DNA of 64,000 nucleotides. It comes from Capniomyces stellatus. Lineage: Eukaryota; Kickxellomycota; Harpellomycetes; Harpellales; Legeriomycetaceae. The notes under the pieces were generated by a model. The model ran no database searches. It saw only the letters and a list, made by a program, of their open reading frames with translations, and was not told the DNA's origin. Shown one piece after another: positions 1-10,558 of this stretch. Each line of letters opens with the position of its first letter. Within the stretch, counting starts at the first letter, position 1. The translations under genes were made by a program, and so were the position numbers. The DNA lies in the NCBI GenBank assembly GCA_001661515.1, contig LUVW01000014.1, positions 310,001-374,000 of the forward strand, written 5' to 3'.

Positions 1-640
1 ATTGCCATCATTGCCATCATTGCCATCATTGCCATCATTGCCATCATTGCCATCATTGCCATCATTGCCANTCCATCATTGCCATCATTGCCATCATTGC
101 CATCATTGCCATCATTGCCATCATTGCCATCATTGCCATCATTGCCATCATTGCCATCATTGCCATCATTGCCATCATTGCCATCATTGCCATCATTGCC
201 ATCATTGCCATCATTGCCATCATTGCCATCATTGCCATCATTGCCATCATTGCCATCATTGCCATCATTGCCATCATTGCCATCATTGCCATCATTGCCA
301 TCATTGCCATCATTGCCATCATTGCCATCATTGCCATCATTGCCATCATTGCCATCATTGCCATCATTGCCATCATTGCCATCATTGCCATCATTGCCAT
401 CATTGCCATCATTGCCATCATTGCCATCATTGCCATCATTGCCATCATTGCCATCATTGCCATCATTGCCATCATTGCCATCATTGCCATCATTGCCATC
501 ATTGCCATCATTGCCATCATTGCCATCATTGCCATCATTGCCATCATTGCCATCATTGCCATCATTGCCATCATTGCCATCATTGCCATCATTGCCACCA
601 TTGCCATCATTGCCATCATTGCCACCATTGCCATCATTGC
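1..640. repeat. 9-bp tandem repeat array (attgccatc)n
   Basis: The unit attgccatc repeats head to tail with essentially no divergence from 1 to 70 and 72 to about 597, then with single substitutions to about 640 and degenerate descendants to about 1050. On the minus strand it codes Asp-Gly-Asn. The single N at 71 breaks the period and shifts the frame. The increasing decay toward the 5' end of the gene shows recent expansion at the window-edge side. Confidence 0.97.
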
Positions 641-1526
641 CATCATCTCCATCATTGCCACCATTGCCATTATTGCCATTATTGTCGCCATTGCCATCAT
701 TGCCATCATTGCCATCGTTTCCACCATCTCCACCATCTCCACCATTGCCGCCATTGCCATTATTGCCGCCATTGCCATCATTGCCATTATTGCCACCATC
801 TCCACCATCTCCACCATCTCCGCCATTGCCGCCATTGCCATTATTGCCATTATTGCCATTATTGTTGCCATTGCCATTATTGCCACCATCTCCACCATCT
901 CCACCATCTCCGCCATTGCCGCCATTGCCATTATTGCCATTATTGTCGCCATTGCCATTATTGCCATTATTGCCATTATTTCCATCATCTCCATCATTGC
1001 CATTATTTCCACCATTTCCATTATTGCCACCATTTCCATTATTGCCATCACTGTCATCATCGTCATAATCCTGGTAGTAGTCAACCACATTTTGGCTATT
1101 GTTGATACCATTACCTTGGATTCCTTGGGTTGAAGTTGGGGGTTGTTTATCACTGACTGTCGCTGTGTTTTTACCAATATTAGTATTGGTATCCTTCTGG
1201 TCATCATCATAATTCTCATCACCTTCATCCAAAGTAATGAATCTGTCTTCAAGTGTTTTACCATTTTGATTGTTATCTTCTACGGTGTCATCTCTTTTAA
1301 CAATGCTGTTGTACACTGGTTCGTTGTACAGATTGGAACTGCTGGTTGTTTTGCTACTAGCCAGCCCAAAGCCACACGCGCGAGTAGGCATTTCTTGGTC
1401 ATAGTCCTCAATGGTTTTTTGATCGGATCTTACCATTGGTACGGCAGAAACAGCAGCATTGGTAAGTAGGTAAGACACAGATAGGCATACTACCTTTTTC
1501 CACTTCCAATAATTTGATTTTGTCAT
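1..1526 (-). CDS. Secreted Asp-Gly-Asn repeat protein, 3'-truncated by window edge
   Basis: A single open exon runs from an ATG at 1526-1524 to the window edge. The start MTKSNYWKWKKVVCLSVSYL is followed by LLTNAAVSA, a good signal peptide with cleavage after VSA near residue 29. An ordinary stretch follows (about residues 30-160, with the motif ACGFGLASSK and acidic ITLDEGDENYDDD), then a Gly/Asn/Asp-rich tract that becomes a near-perfect Asp-Gly-Asn tripeptide repeat from about 600 down to 72. The reading frame was chosen because only it gives a signal peptide; the longer antisense and alternative-frame ORFs are repeat shadows. Left of the single N at 71 the same frame reads Met-Ala-Met, so the N marks a collapsed or mis-joined array and the true length is unknown. 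No family recognised; probably a surface or secreted low-complexity protein. Confidence 0.7.
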   Translation of the reverse strand, partial: MTKSNYWKWKKVVCLSVSYLLTNAAVSAVPMVRSDQKTIEDYDQEMPTRACGFGLASSKTTSSSNLYNEPVYNSIVKRDDTVEDNNQNGKTLEDRFITLDEGDENYDDDQKDTNTNIGKNTATVSDKQPPTSTQGIQGNGINNSQNVVDYYQDYDDDDSDGNNGNGGNNGNGGNNGNDGDDGNNGNNGNNGNGDNNGNNGNGGNGGDGGDGGDGGNNGNGNNNGNNGNNGNGGNGGDGGDGGDGGNNGNDGNGGNNGNGGNGGDGGDGGNDGNDGNDGNGDNNGNNGNGGNDGDDGNDGNGGNDGNDGNGGNDGNDGNDGNDGNDGNDGNDGNDGNDGNDGNDGNDGNDGNDGNDGNDGNDGNDGNDGNDGNDGNDGNDGNDGNDGNDGNDGNDGNDGNDGNDGNDGNDGNDGNDGNDGNDGNDGNDGNDGNDGNDGNDGNDGNDGNDGNDGNDGNDGNDGNDGNDGNDGNDGNDGNDGNDGNDGXAMMAMMAMMAMMAMMAMMAMMA

Positions 1527-2738
1527 TTCAGTCAATAATTTACTGGTTTTTTTTTACTTTGTCTTGTTTTAAAATTTTAAAATGAATTTGGTTTTACTTG
1601 CTGAAATATAATTGAGAACTTCAAGTCAAATTATAAATAAGATATGTGGATAGACTCGATGACTCACGAGCATCAGCTTATATACATATTTATCCTTGAA
1701 AAATATCCATTGTAGAGCACAAAATTTAGATACAGCCAGGCATTGACTTGGTTTACATTAACGAAAGAGCATTTATTCTATTACGTTCGAATGTGAGGTT
1801 TAACAGTTTCAATTTCTTATATTCGAGTCTTGAAATTCTATTAAAAATCCTACTTCTTTTTAACTAAACTAGTTATCAGAATCAAAACAGTTGACTAAAT
1901 ATGGACCTTTAACTTGTATAGTTGGTTTACTAGCAGTCGATTCGCGATCTTGCTATATTGGCCAAAACGAACAATGTCATGTTGGAGCTATTAATCAAGA
2001 TTTAGGATTCCCAAGCTAGTGAAAGTGATGCTCTTTTTCTGCCTCAGTTGCTAGTTGCCAATTCTACTCCAATACTGGTTGTAACGAGCAATACTGCCAA
2101 ATGCAGTTTTCAAGTTTATACCGTTGGTCTTTTAATAAGATATTCACTGAGAGTTGGTTCAGCTCGATTGTATAATCCAATCTGTTATTTACAATTACGC
2201 GAGCGTGGTTTAACAAGATTTTATTCTTGTAAAACAATTTAATAAACAAAACTCGATTAAAGATATCCTGTATTAATAAACAGAAATGCCTTTTAGTCCC
2301 AGAAATAATAGGTATGGTGCGCTTCGCAATAATAGCGTCGAGTGTGTTTGATAGAGATGTGCTACGGTAGACTTGTTTATTTCCGACTTTGGCATTTTTT
2401 TGAACTGATTAAACTAGCAATAGGAGCTGGAATGTTCCCAATAAAAGAAATCAACAAAACAGAGACATGTCATGTCATATCAATTATTATATAGTAAAAT
2501 ACAATTTTTGATTCGATTAAAGCCACCAAGTGCCACATTTCTGCCAATTTGCTTTTGAGAATAAAAGGCAAAATAGTTCATTAATAATTCAAGATTTTTT
2601 TTCCCTTAAAATAAAAATAAATACAAATCTGTGTTGTTAAGTGGATGTTTTGAACAGCGAACAGTGAATCCTGTTTGTTCCAACTGTTTTAATTTTTTTT
2701 TGTAAAGAGTAACTAGAGATCAAAGCAGATATATTAAA
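1527..2738. other. Intergenic, AT-rich
   Basis: Upstream region shared by the divergent DGN-repeat gene (minus) and SDO1 (plus). It holds only short unsupported ORFs on both strands and no recognisable RNA gene or repeat. Confidence 0.6.
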
Positions 2739-3911
2739 ATGGGTACGATTTTCCAACCAGGCACTAGAATCCAGTAAGATACACCAGGTTTTCATTTGAT
2801 ATTTCCAACATTCCTTGCGATATTGTTTGATTATTCTCGATATTGTTGTTACTTTGTAAATTTGGATCAAATAAATGAAAATCACAAAGCTCGTAAAGAT
2901 AGAGAGTACACTAGGAATATCCCCATAACCAGGGACATGTAGTTGGATAGCCCACATGAAAGTTTATTTCATAAAAATAAATAAATAAATAAAAATAGAT
3001 TGACAAACGTATCTATTGTACGACTGAAAAAGGGAGGGAAAAGGTTTGAAATAGCTTGCTACAAGAATAAAGTGACTGAATGGAGAAATGGAATGTAAGT
3101 AAAGCAGCTTAAGGGGAGGGGGGTCAGGGTTAAGCTCTTGATATAAACGCACTTGTATTTCAGAAAATTATATTTCGTTGCACTCTTCACACCCTTTTTT
3201 TTCTTTCCAAAAATAAAAAAATAAATATAAGAATAAACCAAAACTGAATTGTTAAAAAACCATAGCGAAAAGGATATCGATGAAGTTTTGCAAATCCACC
3301 AGATATTCATAAATGTTTCCAAGGGACAAGTGGCAAAAAACGAAGATTTGCTAAAGAGTTTCAAAACGACAGAGACAAACGTAATAATAGACGAAATACT
3401 GAGAAAAGGGGAGCAGCAGGTGTCAGAAAAAGAGAGAACGAATCAGCTGGAAAATCTGTATCGGGACATATCAACAATAGTGGCGGAGAAGTGTGTCAAC
3501 CCGCAGACCAAAAAGCCGTACACTGTCACGTTAATCGAGAAAGCGATGAGTGACCTACACTATTCGGTTAAGCCCAACCAGAGCACAAAAAAACAGGCAT
3601 TGGATGTAATCAAACAGCTTCAACTGAGCAACAAATTTCCTATAGAACGTGTGCAAATGCGACTAAGAATTGGTCTTCCATTAACGAAGGATGTGAAACA
3701 GGTCAGAGAGAAGATAGTCCAACTGATTGTTAGTATTGAGGAGGAAGATTGGAGCTCGTCCTCATCGTCAGGGTACGAGCTTATTTGCCTTGTCGACCCA
3801 GGCCAGTTCAGACCAATTAGTGACCTTATACAGGCAGAATGCAAGGGTCAAGGCGAACTGACAGTGATCAGTCTTTGTGACTCTAGAGAGGATGACAGTG
3901 CTTTTGTTTAA
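2739..3911 (+). CDS. SDO1: Ribosome maturation protein Sdo1/SBDS
   Basis: SBDS family protein that, with the GTPase Efl1, releases eIF6/Tif6 from 60S subunits. I reconstruct three exons, 2739-2773, 2999-3094 and 3266-3911, giving 258 aa against about 250 in the family. Exon 1 encodes [11 protein letters not shown] and joins in phase 2 to [20 protein letters not shown], the hallmark N-terminal FYSH segment. Exon 3 carries the conserved blocks [21 protein letters not shown] and [15 protein letters not shown], then the C-terminal ferredoxin-like domain. Both introns are GT-AG (225 and 171 bp), and the summed coding length is an exact multiple of three. It converges on Cyclin L with only 144 bp between stop codons. 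Confident in the family; the first microexon is the least certain part. Confidence 0.95.
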
Positions 3912-4055
3912 AATATCTTTATTTGATTTTGATTTGATTTAAAGATTGGTTCAAATGTTGGTTTTCAGATTAAAAACTATATTTCAAAAAAAGAGAAATT
4001 TCTTGCTTTCCTTTATTTCAATAAAGATGTAATCCAATAACAAATAAAAAACAAT

Positions 4056-6127
4056 TTATCTCCTGTGGTAACTTTTGTAACTGTCTCGGTCTCTGTCCCT
4101 GTCCCCATCTCTGCCTCTATCTCTACTCCTATGTCTGTATTTGTCTCTACTACTCTTTCTGTACTCATCCCTACTGTCGCCTCTACTTCTTTTATTCCTA
4201 TAGTGCGGCTCTCTATCAGCTCTATCACGTCTACCGTCTCTGTATGATGCATCACGGCTGTCACTTCTCCTGCTATTACCCTTGAGACCAAGCGATTTAG
4301 ACGATTTGTAGTACGAGTCAACTGATGAGTTTGATCTAGACCTTGATCTTGATATAGATTTTTCACGGCGTCTATTTCTCGACCTTTCTCTCGACCTACT
4401 TTTAGAGCAAAAGCGATTTTGATTTCTACTCCCTCTATGGTCGCTGGTATGCGACCTTGACCTTGATCTTGACCTTGATCTTGACCTTGATCTTGACCTT
4501 GATCTTGACTTTGTCCTTGACCTTGATCTTGACTTTGTCCTTGACCTTGGTGCTAGGTCCAAATCTGTGTCCTTATCAACACCCGTTCTTTTGGTGCTAC
4601 CGTTGTTATCATTGGCTGGATGTGTGGTTTCTTGTGCTGTTTTTGAGGCCTCTGATCCGTAGTCGTTTTCAATTGCTGATTCGGCTAAATCGCTCGCTTC
4701 AGCATGTCCACGGGTATCAATACTGCCTGTGCTGTTTATTTTTGCGCTCGCTTCTTTCAGCTTTGTCTGAGCCTCTATTTTCAACAGTTTCTCACGCTCA
4801 AGCAAAATCTTTCTCTCGAGCTTATTGTCCAAATATAAGCTGAATTCGTCTTGGTCAATGGGAATGTTTAGGTTGATGCTCTTGCTATACGCGCTCATCA
4901 TCATCCCCGCAGCGCATTGTAATTCTGACTGGCTTGTGTCAAATATTTCGTACCACTTTGGCTTGGTTGGGAGATTGATGCCAAACTTTCGAGTGGCTAA
5001 AAGTATGGCAGCACACGCAATTACATGCGGCTGAAAGCATGTATAAGCCCGGGTCCATAGCCTATTCCAATCATTCGTTATTTATTTCGGGTCTGTTTAA
5101 ACCACATTCAAAAATAAACTTGCAGGGGTTTAGGATAACATTGTGACTTACGCATCATTCAGGTAATTCCACGCTAGTTGGGGAATATCGGCGTGGTTGA
5201 CAAGCCCAAGACATTGCAGATAGTTGACCATCAATCCGTATGGGTGCTGGACCTGTACATTGAAGCCAAGCTTTCTTAATATCAGCATTTCGGCATTCAC
5301 CATCAATACTTTGGAATCTAAAAATTCCTATTTAGGGTTTGCAAATTCAATGAAATAAAATAAAAACGTCAGTGCAACACTTGGAAAAAATATATTTAAT
5401 ACGCACAGACTTTGTTGAATGACATGGCAGCCGATATTACAAGAAAAATAAAGCACTCCTACCATTCCGTATACATCGATGCTTTTTAAAGGATATCCCC
5501 GATCCAGTTTTATTATAATATCAACTGTCGAAATGATGTCGCTAATTTTTCGTAACGATTCTTCGGTTTTAGTAGCGAGTAGCAACGCGCCTAGAACGGT
5601 CTCCTATTTAGTTTCATTGCAAGTAAACTGTTAAACCCCGGTGCATATTTATTTTGGCATTGTTGGCTAGACCTGTAAAGTCCAGCACGCGTGTACCATC
5701 ATTTAAAACCAAAAATTAAAAGTTAACAAATTTAAACTGAAAAACCATATTACTTTAATACTAATATCTTTAAAGCTGGAAATGTGGTACATTCGTTGAA
5801 ATATAACTATGGCACTGGACATAACAACCTGTGGTCTACGTCAATTATTCGCTATTATTAGTACATCATTCACGATATTCTCTATAATCACCTCCACCTT
5901 CATCTCTATTACCCTCAATTGTTTTTTAGAAAGCAAAAAAAAAAGTTTAACTGAAATAGGACTCACAATTTCATAAGAATTCCTGAACTTTGAATTAATC
6001 TGCAGCCATACCGCCTTAAATCTTCCTCCATTTCCTCGGTCACCCCATCCCTACGAGAGGGAGGATTAGCGAGCATTTCATAGGTGGCTATTTGGTTTTT
6101 TAATGAAAGTCGTATTTTTTCATCCAT
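4056..6127 (-). CDS. Cyclin L-type RS-domain cyclin
   Basis: Five exons: 6127-5967, 5835-5754, 5603-5441, 5317-5152 and 5061-4056, giving 525 aa. The N-terminal cyclin box reads RRDGVTEEMEEDLRRYGCRL and IQSSGILMKL, then PQVVMSSA and ALLLATKTEES; the second box includes LRKLGFNVQV, AWNYLND and HVIACAAILLATRKFGI. All align in order with metazoan Cyclin L. From about residue 360 to the end the protein is Arg-Ser/Arg-Asp rich (RSRTKSRS repeats, then RDRGRDGDRDRDRD), the RS domain that places Cyclin L with CDK11/CDK12 in nuclear speckles and splicing control. Start is the first ATG before the conserved region. The exon 3 donor (T|GTAAT near 5441) was chosen by phase and is the weakest junction; YGM|GTAGGA would not fit the next exon's phase. 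Confidence 0.9.
4456..4551. repeat. Degenerate 12-bp tandem repeat inside the Cyclin L RS domain
   Basis: Units of cttgatcttgac with ccttgac variants, reading as alternating Arg-Ser/Arg-Thr-Lys-Ser on the minus strand. It accounts for the expanded RS tract. Confidence 0.85.
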
Positions 6128-6685
6128 TTTCTTTGCATCTCTGACAAGCAACTTTAACTTTTTGGCTTTAAAATTATATCTGCTGGTATGTACTCGAAAA
6201 TTATTTGCGATTGTTGATATATAACAATTTTATTTTGCTGTCTGTCCTTATATATCAAGCCAAAACACAAAATGAAGTTGTAAAATGGATTGGATTTGGA
6301 ATCGTTTTCGCTCCAAAATAAAGCAAATTATTTCATTTGATAATTGATTTCTGTTCTTATTTCAATGTTGTTTTTAGCTTTTGATATCACGAAAAATGAA
6401 ATATTTGCCAAAAACTAACGCATTTCTTTATAATTTAGAAATTATGGCCTTAGAATAGTGGACCAGAGTTAGTGGGCTCAAGATTTTAAAAGTAGTCACA
6501 GAAAAATTCATAACTAGAACCAATTGATTTTTTTTTTTACTTTTGGATCGAGCATAAGTAAAAAAAAAATCATCCAAGAAATCGAAAAAGTGATATAAAG
6601 AAATCGGCTATCATTTTTGTGAATTTTTAGAGAATCGGATTCGGAAATTTTGCTTAGAAACAACGTCCCCAATCCATACTGAGCA
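6128..6685. promoter_or_regulatory. Divergent promoter region, Cyclin L / CDK5RAP1
   Basis: A 558-bp AT-rich gap between the two divergent start codons at 6127 (minus) and 6686 (plus). It contains poly-T and poly-A runs near 6530-6570, but I see no clear TATA box. Confidence 0.5.
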
Positions 6686-9600
6686 ATGAGCAGGTGCTAT
6701 TTATCTATTTCACAAGGATTCTGCAGACCAATGCGTACAGTAAATCCAGGCCAGATTCGGAATCTGTTTCGAAAAGCCACAACACCCGGCCTACTGAATA
6801 TAAATCCAGCAGTAGCAGCATTGAACATAAATGTGCGCAATAGTTTGAATTACTATTCAACTAAAAGTAGTTTGACTGATAAAGCTTCTACAGAGAATCA
6901 ACCCGTTTCGAGGACTGTCGATAACGAAGGTCAGAGCGATTCAAAGGTTATCGATAAGAATGAGGTTAAAAAAAGCAATGGATCACGGTCAATTGAGCCA
7001 GGTGTTGCGAGTAATAAAAGGAAAAAGAATATAGTTTTCAACAACAGAACAGGTCCTTCTTTGCAGCATTTTCTGTCCGAATCTATTACTTTAGAAAAAC
7101 TAAGCACTGCAAACCTGCTAAATGGTGCGCAAAACAAAGTGAAATTAGAAGAAAACGTTCCGTATCTTGAAGTTCCAGAGATCAACAAGGGCAAAGACCA
7201 ATCCATTGATTGGGGCGAAGGAAGGAACTTTTTTGTGGAAGTTTACGGTTGCCAAGTAATAAAACTTTTATTTCTCTTTTTACAGTTTGCTTAACAACAG
7301 TATTTATGGTACTGCGAGATCAAGAGCTAGCCAGCAACCAACTTAACAATGGTGTTCTCACTTTTATTTTGCTTTTAGATGAATGTTAATGATACAGAGA
7401 TCTTGATGTCGGTTCTAGTAAAATCGGGATATAAAAGGACGCTTGACATTAGCGAAGCTGACGTGATATTTTTAATGACGGTAAAGCCCGGTGTTCTTCC
7501 TTTGTTTATAAATCCCTTGTTTATTAAGCCAATACGTAGACGCATTTCTGTACTGAACTGTTTTAATCAAATTCTGCGTAATTTAGTGCTCAATCAGAGA
7601 AAAGGCAGAAAACAAAATCTGGCAGAGACTGAAAGAGCTGAAAGCAATGCGAAGGAAAGCCAAGAAAAGTCAAGCGCCCATGGTTGGTGTTCTTGGAGTA
7701 AGTCTGAGTATATAAATACCAATTTATATTTATTTGCAAATATTGAGAATTAGTAAAGTACACAAGGCGTTTTTATTTTGATAATTGTATCAATAACTTT
7801 GTGTTATGTTGGGTATTCAAGTTTTGCAACCCAGTTCAGGTTTGAGTTGGTACACTTAAATTGACGTTTGTTGTTAATTTACTACTAAAAATTAGTGTAT
7901 GGCTGAACGGCTAAAGGACAAGCTGCTAGAAGAGGATAAGCTGGTTGATGTGGTCTGTGGACCCGATGCATACCGCAGCTTGCCTAGATTACTAAGCTTA
8001 AGAACAATGACTAACCAGGGGGTTGCTAATGTAATACTGTCAGCGGACGAGACATATGCCGACATTCCTCCAGTTCGGTTGGATCCTGAACAAGTTAGTG
8101 TTCACTTGAGTATTATGAGGTAATGTGACGTATCCCTGGTTACTTTGGTCTTAGCCCGAGTTTACTCGGCAGCCATATTATTTTTAATTTAATTTTCTAT
8201 TTCTATTCATATTTCTATTTCTATTTCTATTTCTATTTCTATTTCTATTCATATTTTATTGAGTTCAGCAGCTATATTATACTATTAACACATTTTATTA
8301 ATTTTTATGGTTATAAATATATGATGTTTTTATTTGCACGTATGCGTGTATAGGGGATGCAATAATATGTGCAGTTTCTGCATTGTTCCGTTTACGAGAG
8401 GGGTTGAGAGAAGCAGACCCATCGATTCAATAGCTAAAGAGGTGGCGCAGCTGAGTGCACAAGGGATCCGCGAAGGTACCAGATGGTTTTAATCACTTGA
8501 AAAGCAACTTTGTCGATTATATGGTTTGTTTTTGGTTGGTAAATAAATAGAAAAAAGTACATATTTACAAAAATACTTGCTATCACACCGCTATAGTCAC
8601 ATTACTGGGCCAAAACGTCAACTCTTATAGAGACACAAGTGCTAGCGACAACTTTACGTTGTTGGACCAGGGGAGCGAGCTTAGTCGCGGGTTTAGCACT
8701 ATTTATAAGAAAAAGGAAGGAGGGAGAAGATTTGCAGATTTGATTAGCTCTGTCGCATCCATTGACAGTGAGGTTAGTTTAAATTAGACTTGCTTAACCG
8801 GTGTTTTGACCGTTGTTGAGTTTGTTTAGCCGCAGCATTTATACTTGAGTTTGAGCTTGTAATTTAGATTCGAATTAGTTGGTTAACTGTTCAACTGCTA
8901 GATTTACTTTTTTTTTACTTAATTGTTACTTGGATTGCTCGATTTGGTCACTAAATTTTGTTGGTATTATTTAGATGAGAATTAGATTCACCTCACCGCA
9001 CCCTAAAGATTTCCCTGACGCTCTGCTTATTGCAATGCGTGATAACCCAAACATTGCTAGAAACATACACCTGCCTGCTCAATCTGGAAGCGATTCCGTT
9101 TTAAACAGAATGAGGAGAGGCTATACTTTTGACTCGTACATGAGGCTTGTTGACAACATTTACAAGTACATACCAGATGTGACGTTTAGCACCGACCTGA
9201 TTGTTGGGTTTTGTGGTGAAACGGACGCAGAGTTTGAGCAGACTTTGAGGCTTGTTAAGCAGGTTGAGTTTGACATGGCATACATGTTTGCATACAGGTA
9301 CACACAATAGCAATTTATATTCTATTCGTTACACCCAATTATATTTGTCTATTAGTAGCCGTGGTTTGGCTTTAGTTTACAGAAATTTAACGGTTGTGAT
9401 TGTTGCTGGTTATTCTTTGTTAGCTTAAGGGAAAAAACACATGCGCATAGAAACTACAAAGACGACGTTCCTCCACAGGTCAAACAAGCACGGTTGCAGC
9501 AACTCGTCGAGCTGTTTCATTCAACAGCCAAACAGAAAAATAAAAAGTATATTGGTCAGGAGGTACTCGTTTTAGTCGAGCAAGCAAACCACAAAACCAC

Positions 9601-9928
9601 GTCTACCAAAGCTGAATCCAGCAACATTGAAAACGAAAGTTCAAACACTTCAGGAAATACCCCAAAGGACGCTGCCAAGAAACTCAAATCAAGTGTCTCT
9701 GGTAGAGATGAGTATAACCATAAAGTGTTTTTGGTGCCAAATTCAGAACCTACACTCAACTCATTTAATTCCAATGAAACAAATATGCTTTATACTGCCC
9801 CGAACAACTTTTACGAGTCAATTGAAAAGGGCATGTATGTGAGAGCTCGGATCGTTTCTTCGACTTCATCGTCCTTTACTGCTCAGGTTATTTCCGCTTC
9901 TTCTAACTGCGAGTTTTACGGTCTATAA
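6686..9928 (+). CDS. CDK5RAP1: CDK5RAP1-type tRNA methylthiotransferase (MiaB family)
   Basis: Radical-SAM enzyme expected to convert i6A37 to ms2i6A37 in (mitochondrial) tRNAs. Eight exons: 6686-7255, 7379-7480, 7587-7697, 7896-8119, 8354-8475, 8597-8772, 8975-9297, 9424-9928; 710 aa, every junction in phase. The first 180 residues look like a mitochondrial presequence plus a disordered linker. The UPF0004 domain has its three Fe-S cysteines in YGCQMNVNDTE (C189), CSIREKAE (C225) and CMAERLK (C262). The radical-SAM motif is C-NNM-C-SF-C (C338, C342, C345), followed by [24 protein letters not shown] and [14 protein letters not shown]-terminal TRAM-like region (about 560-710) is split by a Ser/Asn/Lys-rich insert. 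Saccharomyces lacks this gene. Confidence 0.95.
8196..8248. repeat. (tttcta)n hexanucleotide repeat in intron 4 of CDK5RAP1
   Basis: About eight tandem copies of tttcta with two cat interruptions, wholly inside the 8120-8353 intron. Confidence 0.85.
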
Positions 9929-9954
9929 TGTACAGCACAACTCGTAACCCTTCA

Positions 9955-9998
9955 CCCCCCCCCCCCCCCCCCNNNNNNNNNNCCCCCCCCCCCCCCCC
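9955..9998. other. Assembly gap (10 N) inside a poly-C run
   Basis: Two C homopolymer runs flank ten Ns at 9973-9982. The short ORFs across it are artefacts. The gap lies between the convergent ends of CDK5RAP1 and the Rogdi gene, so no coding sequence is affected. Confidence 0.95.
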
Positions 9999-10558
9999 AT
10001 CCTTATTGCAGTCTGAATACCACTATAACCACTACCACTGTGCAGGTTTTGTTTACCAAACAGGCGTTTCCATGTCTTTATTTTATATATTTTTTCTTTA
10101 TTTTTCCATCTCAAGCTAAATTAGCGTCTAGATTAAAGCTTGATAAAAAAAAAGACTTCTATTTCGATTTATTATCGTGGCCTAAGGTCAACCCAACTGT
10201 TTTTTATCCGAGTCAAAATACACTTTTGATGGTATTAACAAACTAGTGCAAGTCCAAAAAGCAGAGTATATCAATAAAAACTGTGGGAGCTATCAAATAA
10301 ATACGAGAAAATAGACATATTAACAATAAAAACAACAGAATAGGCTGATTAGCAATAAAAATAGCAAAATGGACTGATAAACAATAAAAAAATATATAAA
10401 AGTGTAGACAGTGCTGACTTTTCTGGGGCCAGGTACTTGGTTATTGAATAAACATATTATAAAGCCAAACAGCTGTCTCAGAGGTCATAATAGACTAAAA
10501 GCATATCCAAAACCTGCGATCCAAATTCTCAGTGGTTATTTGCATTTGGTTGATTGGT
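9999..10558. other. Intergenic between convergent genes
   Basis: 3' flanks of CDK5RAP1 and Rogdi. Near 10300-10400 the phrase caataaaaa(t/c)a recurs several times as a diffuse repeat. No gene is supported. Confidence 0.5.

Noticed and set aside
2..1105. Long plus-strand ORFs of LPS or HHC repeats and a minus-strand MAM repeat ORF
   Set aside because: Shadows of the 9-bp array in other frames. Only the minus frame starting at 1526 has a signal peptide and a non-repetitive N-terminal domain.
2637..2957. Minus-strand 106-codon ORF
   Set aside because: Overlaps the first exon and intron of SDO1 on the other strand; no family resemblance.
9923..10119. Poly-Gly/poly-Pro ORFs on both strands
   Set aside because: Translation of C homopolymers and Ns at an assembly gap.
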